A DNA stretch of 64,000 nt from NCBI GenBank assembly GCA_011192155.1, contig DUEK01000008.1, positions 1 through 64,000 on the forward strand, given 5' to 3'. Below, piece by piece: positions 17,963 to 25,822 of the stretch. The notes below the pieces were generated by a model. The model was not told the origin of the DNA and ran no database searches. It was given only the letters and a program-made list of their open reading frames with translations. This DNA comes from Thermoflexia bacterium. Lineage in GTDB: Bacteria; Chloroflexota; Anaerolineae; B4-G1. Each line of letters begins with the position of its first letter. Positions within the stretch are counted from its first letter, which is position 1. The translations under genes and the position numbers were made by a program.

Positions 17963-19681
17963 CTAGTTGTTGCACTCGTCAAGCGTATCCAGGTAAGCGG
18001 CCCATTCCATGATGGCTACGTTGACATTGATGCCGAGGTTGGTCTCCCACTGCTCGGCGACCGCGTCGAGGGTGTCCTCGTTGCCACGGTTGTACCAGAT
18101 ATTGACGGTGATGTCACCTGGATCGGCAACATCCGCCTCAGCCATGTAGGCATCCAGGTATCCCAGAGCGGCGTCCACGTCGAACTCGTAGCCGACCTCG
18201 CCACAACCCTGGTAGCCAGGGATGCCCGGAGGCACCACGCCGCACGCCACGTTGCGCCAGGGCATTTCCAGCACGTTGTCGAGGATGGCGCGCTTGTTGA
18301 TGGAGGAAGCCAGAGCTTTGCGCATATTCAGGTTGTCCGTGGGCGGGCGGAGGAAGTTAAAGCCGATGTAGTAGGGACCAGGACGAACCAGAACGCGGAT
18401 GTGATCGGGTGTCTCCTCCAGGAGGCGCGTTATTTCCTCGCTGGGGAAAAGACCAACATCCAACTCGCCCCGCTCGTAAGCGGCCAGCGCGGTGGCGTTC
18501 TCGACGATGATGGGGAACTCGACCCGCTCGATGGTCACGTCTGCCGCGCCCCAGTAGTCGGGGTTCTTGTCAATGGCGACGTAATCCTCGTGCGCCCACT
18601 CGGTCAGCAGGTAAGCGCCGTTGCCCACAAAGTTGCCGGGTTCGGCCCACAGATCGCCATACTCTTCGATGACGTCCAGGCGGACGGGGTAAGTGGTGGA
18701 AAAGGCCAGGATGCTGTCAAAGTAGGAGGCCGCCTCTTCCAGTGTGATCTCTAGCGTCAGGTCGTCAACGGCCTTTACGCCCAAGGTGGAGGGGTCGTCG
18801 GTCTCGCCGGTGTTAAAGGCCTCAGCGCCCTGGACGATGTACATCAACCAGGCGTACTCGGCCGCCGTCGCCGGCTCCAGCAAGCGCGTGATGCCGTCCA
18901 CATAGTGCTGGGCGGTCACAGGCTCGCCATCGGACCACAGAGCGCCTTCGCGCAACTGGATGGTGTAAACCAGCCCATCCTCGGATACCTCATAGCTCAC
19001 AGCGCCGGCCGGTTCAATGGTGCCATCGGCCTTGTACTCGTAGAGAGAATCCATGATCTGGTGCTGGATCAGGTGCGAGGTGGTGTCGGTAGCGGTGTTC
19101 ACGTCCAGCGTGGGCGGCTCGGTGCCAATCGCGACCCGCAGCGTGGTCTGGCCCTCGGGCAAGCGCCAGTGCTTGTAGGGGGGCGAGCCAAAGGGCGGGT
19201 AGACGGCCTCGATCTCAGGCCGCAACAGCGCGGTGCGGTCATAGTAAAAGATAGGAGCAAAGGCCGCGTAATCGGTCATCATGATTTGCTCGGCCTGTTT
19301 CCACAACTCTGCGCGGGCTGCGGAGTCAAACTCTACCAGCGCCTGGTCCACCAGGTCGACGTAGGTCTCGTCATACCAGAAGCTGTACTGGAACGGGGAA
19401 TCGGGGTGGTAGACGACGTTGAGGACGTTCTCAGCATCGCCATAGTCCATCACCCAACCCATGCGGTAGGCGTTGTAGGTGCAGCCAGCGCCCAGGCCCG
19501 GCTCCGCCGTCACTTCGATGATCTCGGGCGGAACTGTCACCTCAACGGGGACCTCGACCTCGACCTCCTCGGGCGGGGCCGTGATAACCACGGTTTGAAC
19601 TTCGCCCCCACCGCAAGCAGTGAGCGTCAACGCTAAGAGCGTCACTACAGAAGCAAGGATATACCACTTTCTAGAAAACAT
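17963..19681 (-). CDS. Circularly permuted SBP_bac_5 lipoprotein of ABC importer
   Basis: Substrate-binding lipoprotein of the Opp/Dpp class, 572 aa. The signal peptide ends in a lipobox (LTLTAC, lipid Cys23), followed by a Val/Glu/Pro linker. Residues about 67-174 (YRMGWVMDYGDAENVLN, then AELWKQAEQIMMTDYAAF and ending YPPFGSPPYKHWRL) match what is, in DppA/OppA proteins, the C-terminal part. The canonical N-terminus then begins: LRVAIGTEPPTLDVNTATD, VSEDGLVYTIQLREGALWSD. The protein stops after INVNVAIMEWAAYLDTLDE, just where the displaced segment would normally follow. No leftover C-terminal copy exists downstream. The ATG at 19681 has AGGAGGAG 5 bp upstream. It lies in the importer operon between the ATPase and permease genes. 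Confidence 0.88.
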   Translation of the reverse strand: MFSRKWYILASVVTLLALTLTACGGGEVQTVVITAPPEEVEVEVPVEVTVPPEIIEVTAEPGLGAGCTYNAYRMGWVMDYGDAENVLNVVYHPDSPFQYSFWYDETYVDLVDQALVEFDSAARAELWKQAEQIMMTDYAAFAPIFYYDRTALLRPEIEAVYPPFGSPPYKHWRLPEGQTTLRVAIGTEPPTLDVNTATDTTSHLIQHQIMDSLYEYKADGTIEPAGAVSYEVSEDGLVYTIQLREGALWSDGEPVTAQHYVDGITRLLEPATAAEYAWLMYIVQGAEAFNTGETDDPSTLGVKAVDDLTLEITLEEAASYFDSILAFSTTYPVRLDVIEEYGDLWAEPGNFVGNGAYLLTEWAHEDYVAIDKNPDYWGAADVTIERVEFPIIVENATALAAYERGELDVGLFPSEEITRLLEETPDHIRVLVRPGPYYIGFNFLRPPTDNLNMRKALASSINKRAILDNVLEMPWRNVACGVVPPGIPGYQGCGEVGYEFDVDAALGYLDAYMAEADVADPGDITVNIWYNRGNEDTLDAVAEQWETNLGINVNVAIMEWAAYLDTLDECNN

Positions 19682-19845
19682 TCTTTCTCCTCCTAAGTTA
19701 GTTTTACGTACAAGCAAGGTTTGTCAACAGCTTCACTCGATCTTTATTCTCTGTCTTCTCAGTAGCCATCACCTCCTTTTGTAATGGTATGCACCCTCCA
19801 AACAGCACTCTTCTCAAGACAACCCGAATCAGGTTGTCAACGTAC

Positions 19846-20847
19846 TTAATTCACTTGGCCAGGTTTCACCAGGTGACAGGCGCAAAAGTGGCCCTTCTTT
19901 ACCTCGACGAACTCCGGTTCCGTCTCAAAGCAGGCATCTATGGCCACCGGGCAACGGGTGTTAAAGTTGCACCCCGCCGGAGGTTTGGACGGACTGGGAA
20001 TATCTCCCTCCAGGATGATGCGCTGCCGCTTTTCCTCGACCACCGGATCCGGCACCGGCACCGCCGACATCAAAGCCTTGGTATAGGGATGGAGCGGGTT
20101 GAGGTAAATCTCGTTCCGGTCGGTCAACTCCATGATCTTGCCCAGATACATCACGGCCATACGGTCGCTGATGTGACGAACCATGCTCAGGTCGTGAGCG
20201 ATGAACAAATAAGTAAGGCCCAACCGTTCCTGCAACTCTTCCAATAGGTTCACTACCTGGGCCTGGATGGAGACATCTAACGATGAGATAGGCTCGTCGC
20301 AGACGATCAGGTCGGGGTTGAGGGCCAGAGCGCGGGCGATGCCGATGCGCTGCCGCTGCCCGCCGGAGAACTCGTGGGGATAGCGGTTGACAAAGTAGGG
20401 ATTGAGGCCCACCATCTTTAAGAGTTCTTGTACCCGTTCGCGCTTCTCTTTTCCCTGGGCAACTGCATGCACCTCAAGCGGTTCGGCAACAATAGAGCCG
20501 ACCGTCATACGCGGGTTCAATGAAGCATAAGGGTCCTGAAAGATCATCTGCATCCGACGGCGCATGTGGCGCAGTTCGCTGCCTTTGAGATCCATCATGT
20601 CCGTGCCGTCAAAGGTCATCTGCCCCTCTGTCGGCTCGTACAGCCGAAGCATTGTCCGGCCTATGGTAGTCTTGCCGCTGCCGGTCTCCCCGACCAGCCC
20701 CAGCGTCTCTCCCTTCTGGATGTCAAAGCTAACGTCGTCCACCGCTCTAACGTCGCCGACGTGGCGCTGTATGATGACGCCCCGCATGATGGGAAAGTAC
20801 TTTTTAAGATTGCGAACTTGTACCAGAGGTATTGTGTCAGCGACCAT
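19846..20847 (-). CDS. oppF: ABC importer ATPase, OppF/DppF type
   Basis: 333 aa nucleotide-binding subunit. Walker A is [15 protein letters not shown], the signature [20 protein letters not shown], and Walker [13 protein letters not shown]. The OppF C-terminal extension has a Cys group ([15 protein letters not shown] and a final CAC), the pattern proposed to hold an iron-sulfur cluster in this class. The start is the ATG at 20847, with GGGAGGGAG close upstream, overlapping the oppD stop by 11 bp; a longer reading from 21009 lies over oppD and is rejected. It works with OppD as the ATPase pair of the importer. Confidence 0.92.
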   Translation of the reverse strand: MVADTIPLVQVRNLKKYFPIMRGVIIQRHVGDVRAVDDVSFDIQKGETLGLVGETGSGKTTIGRTMLRLYEPTEGQMTFDGTDMMDLKGSELRHMRRRMQMIFQDPYASLNPRMTVGSIVAEPLEVHAVAQGKEKRERVQELLKMVGLNPYFVNRYPHEFSGGQRQRIGIARALALNPDLIVCDEPISSLDVSIQAQVVNLLEELQERLGLTYLFIAHDLSMVRHISDRMAVMYLGKIMELTDRNEIYLNPLHPYTKALMSAVPVPDPVVEEKRQRIILEGDIPSPSKPPAGCNFNTRCPVAIDACFETEPEFVEVKKGHFCACHLVKPGQVN

Positions 20848-21877
20848 CGTCTCCCTCCCAGCGATCTGTATCCACGACGTGTTTCCACTTCCAGCAAGCC
20901 ACAATATGCCCCTCGCCCACCACTTCCTCCAGCGGCGGCATCTCCTCCAGGCACTTGTCCACCGCGTAGATGCACCGGGCAGCGAAGGGGCAACCAGGTG
21001 GCAGGTCAATCAGATCAGGCGGCAGGCCTGGAATGGAGATCAGTTTGGCGCCCGGAGGTGCGTCCAGCCGGGGCAACGATCCCAGCAACCCCCTCGTGTA
21101 GGGATGACGCGGCTGCCCGTAGATATTCTTCACATTGCCCCGCTCGATGATGTAACCGGCATACATCACGTTCACTCTGCTGGCCAGCCCCGCCACGACT
21201 CCCAGGTCGTGGGTGATCCACATCACCGCCATGCCCAGTTGCTCCTGGAGCCGTTTCACCAGATCCAATATCTGGGCCTGGATGGTGACGTCCAGGGCCG
21301 TGGTAGGCTCGTCGGCGATGAGGAGCTTGGGATTGCAAGAAAGAGCCATAGCGATCATTGCTCGCTGGCGCATACCGCCAGAGAACTGATGCGGATAGTC
21401 GTCCAGCCGCTGGTCAGCGTCCGGGATGCCGACTAACGCCAGCAGTTCCCCGGATCGCTCCCGCGCCTGTGCATTGTCCATCCCCTGGTGAAGTTTGAGC
21501 GCCTCCATGATCTGGAAGCCAACCGTGTACACTGGGTTGAGCGAAGTCATTGGGTCCTGAAAGACCATCGCGATTTCCGCACCACGAACGTGGTGCATCT
21601 CGCTCTCGCTCACCTTCAATAGGTCACGCCCATCGAACCAAACTTCCCCCTCCTCAATTCTGCCAGGGGGGCTGGGAATCAAGCGCATAATGGAGAGCGC
21701 ATGGACGCTCTTGCCACAGCCGCTCTCGCCAACGACGCCCAGGGTGCCTCCTTCTTCCATAGCATAGGAGACCCCATTAACAGCGTTCACCACACCATCC
21801 TCGGTGTAAAAGCGGGTGGCAAGGCCTCTTATATCAAGCAAGATATTTGGAGATCGAGTTTGCCCCTGTTCAGACAT
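20837..21877 (-). CDS. oppD: ABC importer ATPase, OppD/DppD type
   Basis: 346 aa. Walker [12 protein letters not shown], the Opp-specific [15 protein letters not shown], signature [19 protein letters not shown], Walker [13 protein letters not shown], and the H-loop [10 protein letters not shown]. The C-terminal domain carries [14 protein letters not shown] and a later Cys, the Cys4 group of this class. The ATG at 21877 follows a GGGGGG stretch; 12 upstream codons from 21913 are not needed. It is the first gene of the importer operon, with a promoter candidate at 21938-21965. Confidence 0.92.
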   Translation of the reverse strand: MSEQGQTRSPNILLDIRGLATRFYTEDGVVNAVNGVSYAMEEGGTLGVVGESGCGKSVHALSIMRLIPSPPGRIEEGEVWFDGRDLLKVSESEMHHVRGAEIAMVFQDPMTSLNPVYTVGFQIMEALKLHQGMDNAQARERSGELLALVGIPDADQRLDDYPHQFSGGMRQRAMIAMALSCNPKLLIADEPTTALDVTIQAQILDLVKRLQEQLGMAVMWITHDLGVVAGLASRVNVMYAGYIIERGNVKNIYGQPRHPYTRGLLGSLPRLDAPPGAKLISIPGLPPDLIDLPPGCPFAARCIYAVDKCLEEMPPLEEVVGEGHIVACWKWKHVVDTDRWEGDDGR

Positions 21878-21937
21878 AAACCCCCCTTTTGGTATAGATA
21901 AGAGAATACACAACGTTCAGAGCAAAAAGCACTTTAC

Positions 21938-21965
21938 ATTATACCCAATTGCCATAAAAACGCAA
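21938..21965 (-). promoter_or_regulatory. Sigma-70 promoter candidate for the importer operon
   Basis: On the minus strand TTGCGT, 16 bp, TATAAT. The -10 is perfect and the -35 matches at three of six. It lies about 60 bp upstream of the oppD start. Confidence 0.55.
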
Positions 21966-22055
21966 GCTCATCAGCAAATTATTGCCTGGTGGATCAAATC
22001 AAGGTTGCGTTCTCCCCACCTACTCTTATTTCCAAAGTAAATGCGCCCCAAATAT

Positions 22056-22403
22056 CTAGCACGCTAACTTTAGCATAGAGCTGTACTGTTCAAGAAGGCG
22101 CGTCAGCCAGGGATCGTACCTCCACTCCACCCACTCATTCTTAGGCTGAGGCCACTTGAAAGCAGTATATTGCACCGAGAGAAAGGCATCTATCTTTGAG
22201 AGCGGTATCGTTGCCATCCGATAGCCGCTGGCGATCAGGTCTACCAACGCCCAGGGTTTGGGTCGCTCCGCGCGCGCGCGAATGCGCTCCCAAACCTGGG
22301 GTGACGGGGAAGCGCCGGCCACCCTTCTCCGCAGCGCCCACCGAATCAAGCCGTCTAGCTCGTCTGCCTGCGCTCTCTCTAACACATCCTTACGTAAAAT
22401 CAT
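22056..22403 (-). CDS. Small protein coupled to the ECF sigma gene
   Basis: 115 aa, rich in Trp and Arg, with no membrane helix. Its start (ATG at 22403) overlaps the sigma factor's end by 14 bp, so translation is coupled. Small genes in this place often encode the sigma factor's regulator. The N-terminal half (VLERAQADELDGLIRWALRR, then SPQVWERIRARAERPK) is helical and could pack against the sigma factor, but the ZAS-type anti-sigma motif (HxxxCxxC) is absent and there is no transmembrane anchor. I recognise no family; an anti-sigma role is inference from position alone. Confidence 0.6.
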   Translation of the reverse strand: MILRKDVLERAQADELDGLIRWALRRRVAGASPSPQVWERIRARAERPKPWALVDLIASGYRMATIPLSKIDAFLSVQYTAFKWPQPKNEWVEWRYDPWLTRLLEQYSSMLKLAC

Positions 22404-22977
22404 ACGCCACCTCGGGTGCCAATCTGCGCTCCTGCTCCAGGATAGTTTTCCTCAGTTTTTTCCGAGCATAGTGCAGGCGTGACTTGACCGTCCCTTTTGG
22501 AATGTCTGCCACATAGGCAATCTCTTTCAGGCTCAACCCCTCCAGATAGTGCAGAATGATGACCACACGATGATTGGGGGATAGCGCATCAATCGCTTGC
22601 TGTATCATCTGTCGCCATTCTTGTTCTTCTACCGTCGCCTCGGGGTACAACTGGGGAGACATGACCAAATGGTCGAGAGTGTCTTGGAGTAAGTAGAACC
22701 ATCTCTTGACCCGGTTCGCCCAGGTATAGGCCGAGTTAATGGTGACACGATACAACCATGGCTCTAGCGCCACAGTCTCGTCAAGGCGGTCGGCATAGGT
22801 ATGGACTCGCAGAAAGACATCCTGGAGAATATCCTCAGCCGCTCGCTCATCACGAGTGATCGCTAGAGCCGTTCGATAGACCAGCGCTTTGTATTTCTTG
22901 TACAGTTCACCCAGAGCCTCAAAGTCGCCGTCTCGGATGCGAACGACGAGCCAGCCATCTGTGTGCTGTGCGGTCAT
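22390..22977 (-). CDS. ECF-type RNA polymerase sigma factor
   Basis: 195 aa. Region 2 has LGELYKKYKALVYRTALAI and AAEDILQDVFLRVHTYADR, the core-binding and -10 recognition helices. Region 4 has ALSPNHRVVIILHYLEGLSLKEIA and IPKGTVKSRLHYARKKLRK, the -35 recognition helix-turn-helix. The linker is short, as in group 4 (ECF) sigma factors. It is followed by an overlapping small gene that may regulate it. No matching promoter pair could be picked out in the window, so the regulon is unknown. Confidence 0.92.
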   Translation of the reverse strand: MTAQHTDGWLVVRIRDGDFEALGELYKKYKALVYRTALAITRDERAAEDILQDVFLRVHTYADRLDETVALEPWLYRVTINSAYTWANRVKRWFYLLQDTLDHLVMSPQLYPEATVEEQEWRQMIQQAIDALSPNHRVVIILHYLEGLSLKEIAYVADIPKGTVKSRLHYARKKLRKTILEQERRLAPEVAYDFT

Positions 22978-23041
22978 CTACCCCCCATCTATATATACTA
23001 CTCAAGACTCAAAAGGTTCAATTGATGCAAGATTTACGGAT

Positions 23042-23779
23042 TCAAGATTTTGGGATTTGGATCAATTGCGCCAAAAATTCTCGATCTTGACGAGTTAAAT
23101 CGGCTTGTTTCAAGAGATCCGGACGGCGCTCGAAAGTGCGACGCAGAGCCTGCTCGCGTCGCCAACGGGCGACAGCAGCGTGATCCCCGGAAAGCAGCAC
23201 CTCCGGCGCCTCCCAGCCCCGGAACTCGAACGGGCGGGTATAGTGCGGCCCTTCCAGCAAGTTGCGAGCGTAGGAATCCTCACAAGCAGCGCCGGGATCT
23301 CCCAACACGCCTGGCAGTAGCCGAGTCACGGCGTCAATGATGACCAGCGCCGCCAACTCGCCGCCGGTGAGCACATAGTCGCCGATGGAGATTTCATCGC
23401 TTGCCAGATGTTGGCGCACTCGCTCATCTACCCCCTCGTACCGCCCGCAGATGAGGAGGATTTTTCGGTGGTGGGCTAGTTCAGCAGCGATGGCTTGGGT
23501 AAAGGGCCGCCCCTGAGGAGTCAGGAGTACAACCGGCGCGCCAGACTCTCCCGCCAGGGCCGCCTCGGCGGCGGCAAAGATGGGACCCGGTTTCATCACC
23601 ATCCCGCCCCCGCCCCCGTAGGGAGTATCGTCGGTGATATGGTGTTTATCGGTCGCATAGTCGCGAATGTTATGCAGCGCGACCGAGAGCCGCCCGCTCT
23701 CTTGAGCGCGCTTGAGGATACTCTCTTCCAAAGGGCCGGCAAATATCGCAGGAAAGAGAGTCAAAACGTCAAAGTGCAT
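23042..23779 (-). CDS. trmD: tRNA (guanine37-N1)-methyltransferase
   Basis: 245 aa SPOUT methyltransferase that puts a methyl group on G37 next to the anticodon, using SAM, to prevent frameshifts. Signatures are [15 protein letters not shown] at the start, [30 protein letters not shown] and [20 protein letters not shown] (the trefoil knot). [16 protein letters not shown] is the tRNA-binding part. The ATG at 23779 gives the family N-terminus; the in-frame ATG at 23854 adds 25 unrelated residues. Unlike in many bacteria, rpsP, rimM and rplS are not beside it. Confidence 0.95.
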   Translation of the reverse strand: MHFDVLTLFPAIFAGPLEESILKRAQESGRLSVALHNIRDYATDKHHITDDTPYGGGGGMVMKPGPIFAAAEAALAGESGAPVVLLTPQGRPFTQAIAAELAHHRKILLICGRYEGVDERVRQHLASDEISIGDYVLTGGELAALVIIDAVTRLLPGVLGDPGAACEDSYARNLLEGPHYTRPFEFRGWEAPEVLLSGDHAAVARWRREQALRRTFERRPDLLKQADLTRQDREFLAQLIQIPKS

Positions 23780-23914
23780 ATTCAATGACCGTTCAAGAAT
23801 CAATGTCACTTTTGCTACTGTACACTTTCTGCCAAGCAACCAAACCTTTATCACGAATTGTACGAATGTCGCGTTTGTGACATCCGTGATGAAAAAGAGT
23901 ACGGTAGTGAAATG

Positions 23915-24973
23915 TTACTCTGGTAAAGCTTCCCGCAGCAGGCGCAACCAGTTACCTCCCAGCACGGCGGTGATATCTTCCTCGCTGTAACCAGCCTCGT
24001 TCAGCGCCGGGCCGATGCGGACCAGATCGGCGACGGTGTCCAGCCCGGACGGCGCGCTCTCGGCTCCAAAGCCGCCGTCAAAGTCGGAGCCTACTCCCAC
24101 GTGGGCCGAGTCTCCCGCTACCTGGCAGACGTGGTCTATGGCGGCGACCACATCGTCCAGAGTGACAGCATCTTTGGGGTCACCCATCGTCCAATCAGGT
24201 CGCAAAAAGCTGTTGAACAACACGATCCCGATGACGCCATCCCGCTCGACCAGTCGCCGGATCATCTCGTCGGAGAGTTGGCGGGGGCCAGACACACGGG
24301 CGCGGGGATTGGCGTGACTGGCGATGATGCGGCCTTCAAAACGATCGAGCACCTCAAAGAACGCTTCTTCGGCCAAATGGCTGATGTCCAAGACCATATC
24401 CAGGTTGGCCATAGCAGCCAACAGATCGCGTCCGATATCGGTGAGCCGGCCAGGGGACGAGTCGCCGCCAGCGTAGCGGGATCCCGTCATCCAAGAAAGA
24501 CCCACCATGCGCAGGCCGCGCTCGAACCACTGCTCAAGCTCGGCTGGCTCGCGAACGGGGTCCGCTCCCTCCATCAGCGGAACGATGCCCACCTGAGGAA
24601 TCTCGCTCTCCCAACTGGCGAGCACTCTGTCGAGATCGGCGCAGTTTCCGATCAACGCTACCTGCTCGCACTCGCCGGCCAGACGATGGTAGTAATCTAG
24701 TTGAGCCCGTCCCAATGCACAAGCCTCTTCGGCAGTGGTGTAGGTATGGAGTTTCGCGGCCCCCGACCGGGTAGGCGAAGCAAAGACGGTGCCAAAAACA
24801 ACCGCCACGCTGCCGGACAGCCATTCGGGCAGCCCAACCATGCAAAGACCGCCGTGATGAGAAATATCGGTGTCCTCCTCGCGGCGTCGGGTGTCGAGCG
24901 CGCTACGGCGCATATCGCGGCTCAAGTTGAGCGCGTTGAAGGCAATGTCCTCGTGAGCGTCTATTATGACCAT
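23915..24973 (-). CDS. Membrane dipeptidase family M19
   Basis: 352 aa zinc-dependent dipeptidase of the renal dipeptidase family, which cleaves dipeptides including some with D-residues. The binuclear metal site is visible: IDAHEDIAFNAL (His-x-Asp) at the start, a bridging Glu in VPLMEGADP, His in LDISHLAEEAF and in IIASHANPRA, and Asp in VGVGSDFDGGFG. No signal peptide, so it is cytosolic. The next gene downstream is trmD on the same strand, with a 135-bp gap containing a CACGAAT-like repeat word. Confidence 0.92.
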   Translation of the reverse strand: MVIIDAHEDIAFNALNLSRDMRRSALDTRRREEDTDISHHGGLCMVGLPEWLSGSVAVVFGTVFASPTRSGAAKLHTYTTAEEACALGRAQLDYYHRLAGECEQVALIGNCADLDRVLASWESEIPQVGIVPLMEGADPVREPAELEQWFERGLRMVGLSWMTGSRYAGGDSSPGRLTDIGRDLLAAMANLDMVLDISHLAEEAFFEVLDRFEGRIIASHANPRARVSGPRQLSDEMIRRLVERDGVIGIVLFNSFLRPDWTMGDPKDAVTLDDVVAAIDHVCQVAGDSAHVGVGSDFDGGFGAESAPSGLDTVADLVRIGPALNEAGYSEEDITAVLGGNWLRLLREALPE

Positions 24974-25015
24974 AAATCCACTCTATAGCAGCAAGTTTAC
25001 CACCAAGCGGCGCGT

Positions 25016-25044
25016 TTGACAACTTTGAACAACAATCATATACT
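25016..25044 (+). promoter_or_regulatory. Consensus sigma-70 promoter for the FHA gene
   Basis: TTGACA, 17 bp, TATACT. Predicted start near 25051, 45 bp before the ATG. This is one of the cleanest promoters in the window. Confidence 0.8.
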
Positions 25045-25095
25045 TTAGGCCAGGAGCAAGAGACTAGAAACGTAAAACTGGCGAGGAGAAAAACA

Positions 25096-25761
25096 ATGAC
25101 CACTGATTCCCGATTGGTAATGAGTCAAGGCCCTCAACCCGGCCAAACCTTTATGATAGATCGAGATGTAGTGACAATTGGACGAGACCCGGCCAACGAC
25201 ATTGTGATCAACGACCCGCAGGCTTCGCGTCAACACGCGCACATCAAGCGCCAGGGCAACCTGATGATAATTGAGGACCTGGGCAGCACTAACGGCACAT
25301 TCGCCAACGGTGTCCGGCTGACCAACCCACATACGCTGTCCAACGGCGACGTGATTGGCTTGGGAGATTCGGTGAGGTTGACCTACCATGGAGCAAGTCC
25401 AGATGCAAGTATGACGGCCCCAACCGAGGTGCTCGTTGGGGAGCCTACCGCGCCGCTGCAAGCGAGCTACACGCCGCCGCCACCGCCCACACCATCACCG
25501 TCGCCTCAACCCGCGCCGCCGCCAGCTTATGCGGCCCCTCCCCCGCCGCCAGCGAGCGCGCCACCGCCGCCTTATGCTCCCGCCCCACCGATCGAAGAGA
25601 AGAAAAGCAGAACCGGGCTGTGGTTGGGATGCGGATGCCTGGTGCTGTTGGTCATTTTTGTCTGCGTCGGGATGTTCGTGCTCGACTATTTCGAAATGTT
25701 GCCGCCCGTTTTCTACCAGCCATTGTACTGGTTAGGGCTGGACAAGTTCTTGGTACAATAA
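25096..25761 (+). CDS. FHA-domain protein with C-terminal membrane anchor
   Basis: 221 aa. The FHA fold (phosphothreonine reader) spans about residues 10-90: VTIGRDPANDIVINDPQASRQ and LGSTNGTFANGVRL hold the conserved Gly-Arg, Ser-Arg and Asn motifs. A linker of about 60 residues made almost wholly of Pro, Ala and Ser follows. Then comes a membrane helix (LWLGCGCLVLLVIFVCVGMF) and a short outer tail. The protein thus shows its FHA domain to the cytosol, tethered at the membrane. No Ser/Thr kinase gene lies in the window, so its partner is elsewhere. Transcribed alone from a strong promoter and ended by the hairpin at 25786. Confidence 0.9.
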   Translation: MTTDSRLVMSQGPQPGQTFMIDRDVVTIGRDPANDIVINDPQASRQHAHIKRQGNLMIIEDLGSTNGTFANGVRLTNPHTLSNGDVIGLGDSVRLTYHGASPDASMTAPTEVLVGEPTAPLQASYTPPPPPTPSPSPQPAPPPAYAAPPPPPASAPPPPYAPAPPIEEKKSRTGLWLGCGCLVLLVIFVCVGMFVLDYFEMLPPVFYQPLYWLGLDKFLVQ

Positions 25762-25785
25762 TCTCCCCCACTCCCCGATGTTGTG

Positions 25786-25822
25786 ACCTTGCGAGGGGCA
25801 GAGAACCTCTCGCAAGGTTTTT
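25786..25822. terminator. Bidirectional terminator between FHA and helicase genes
   Basis: Stem ACCTTGCGAGG / CCTCTCGCAAGGT with one mismatch, followed by TTTTTATTT on the plus strand. It stands between convergent genes ending at 25761 (+) and 25821 (-). Confidence 0.7.
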
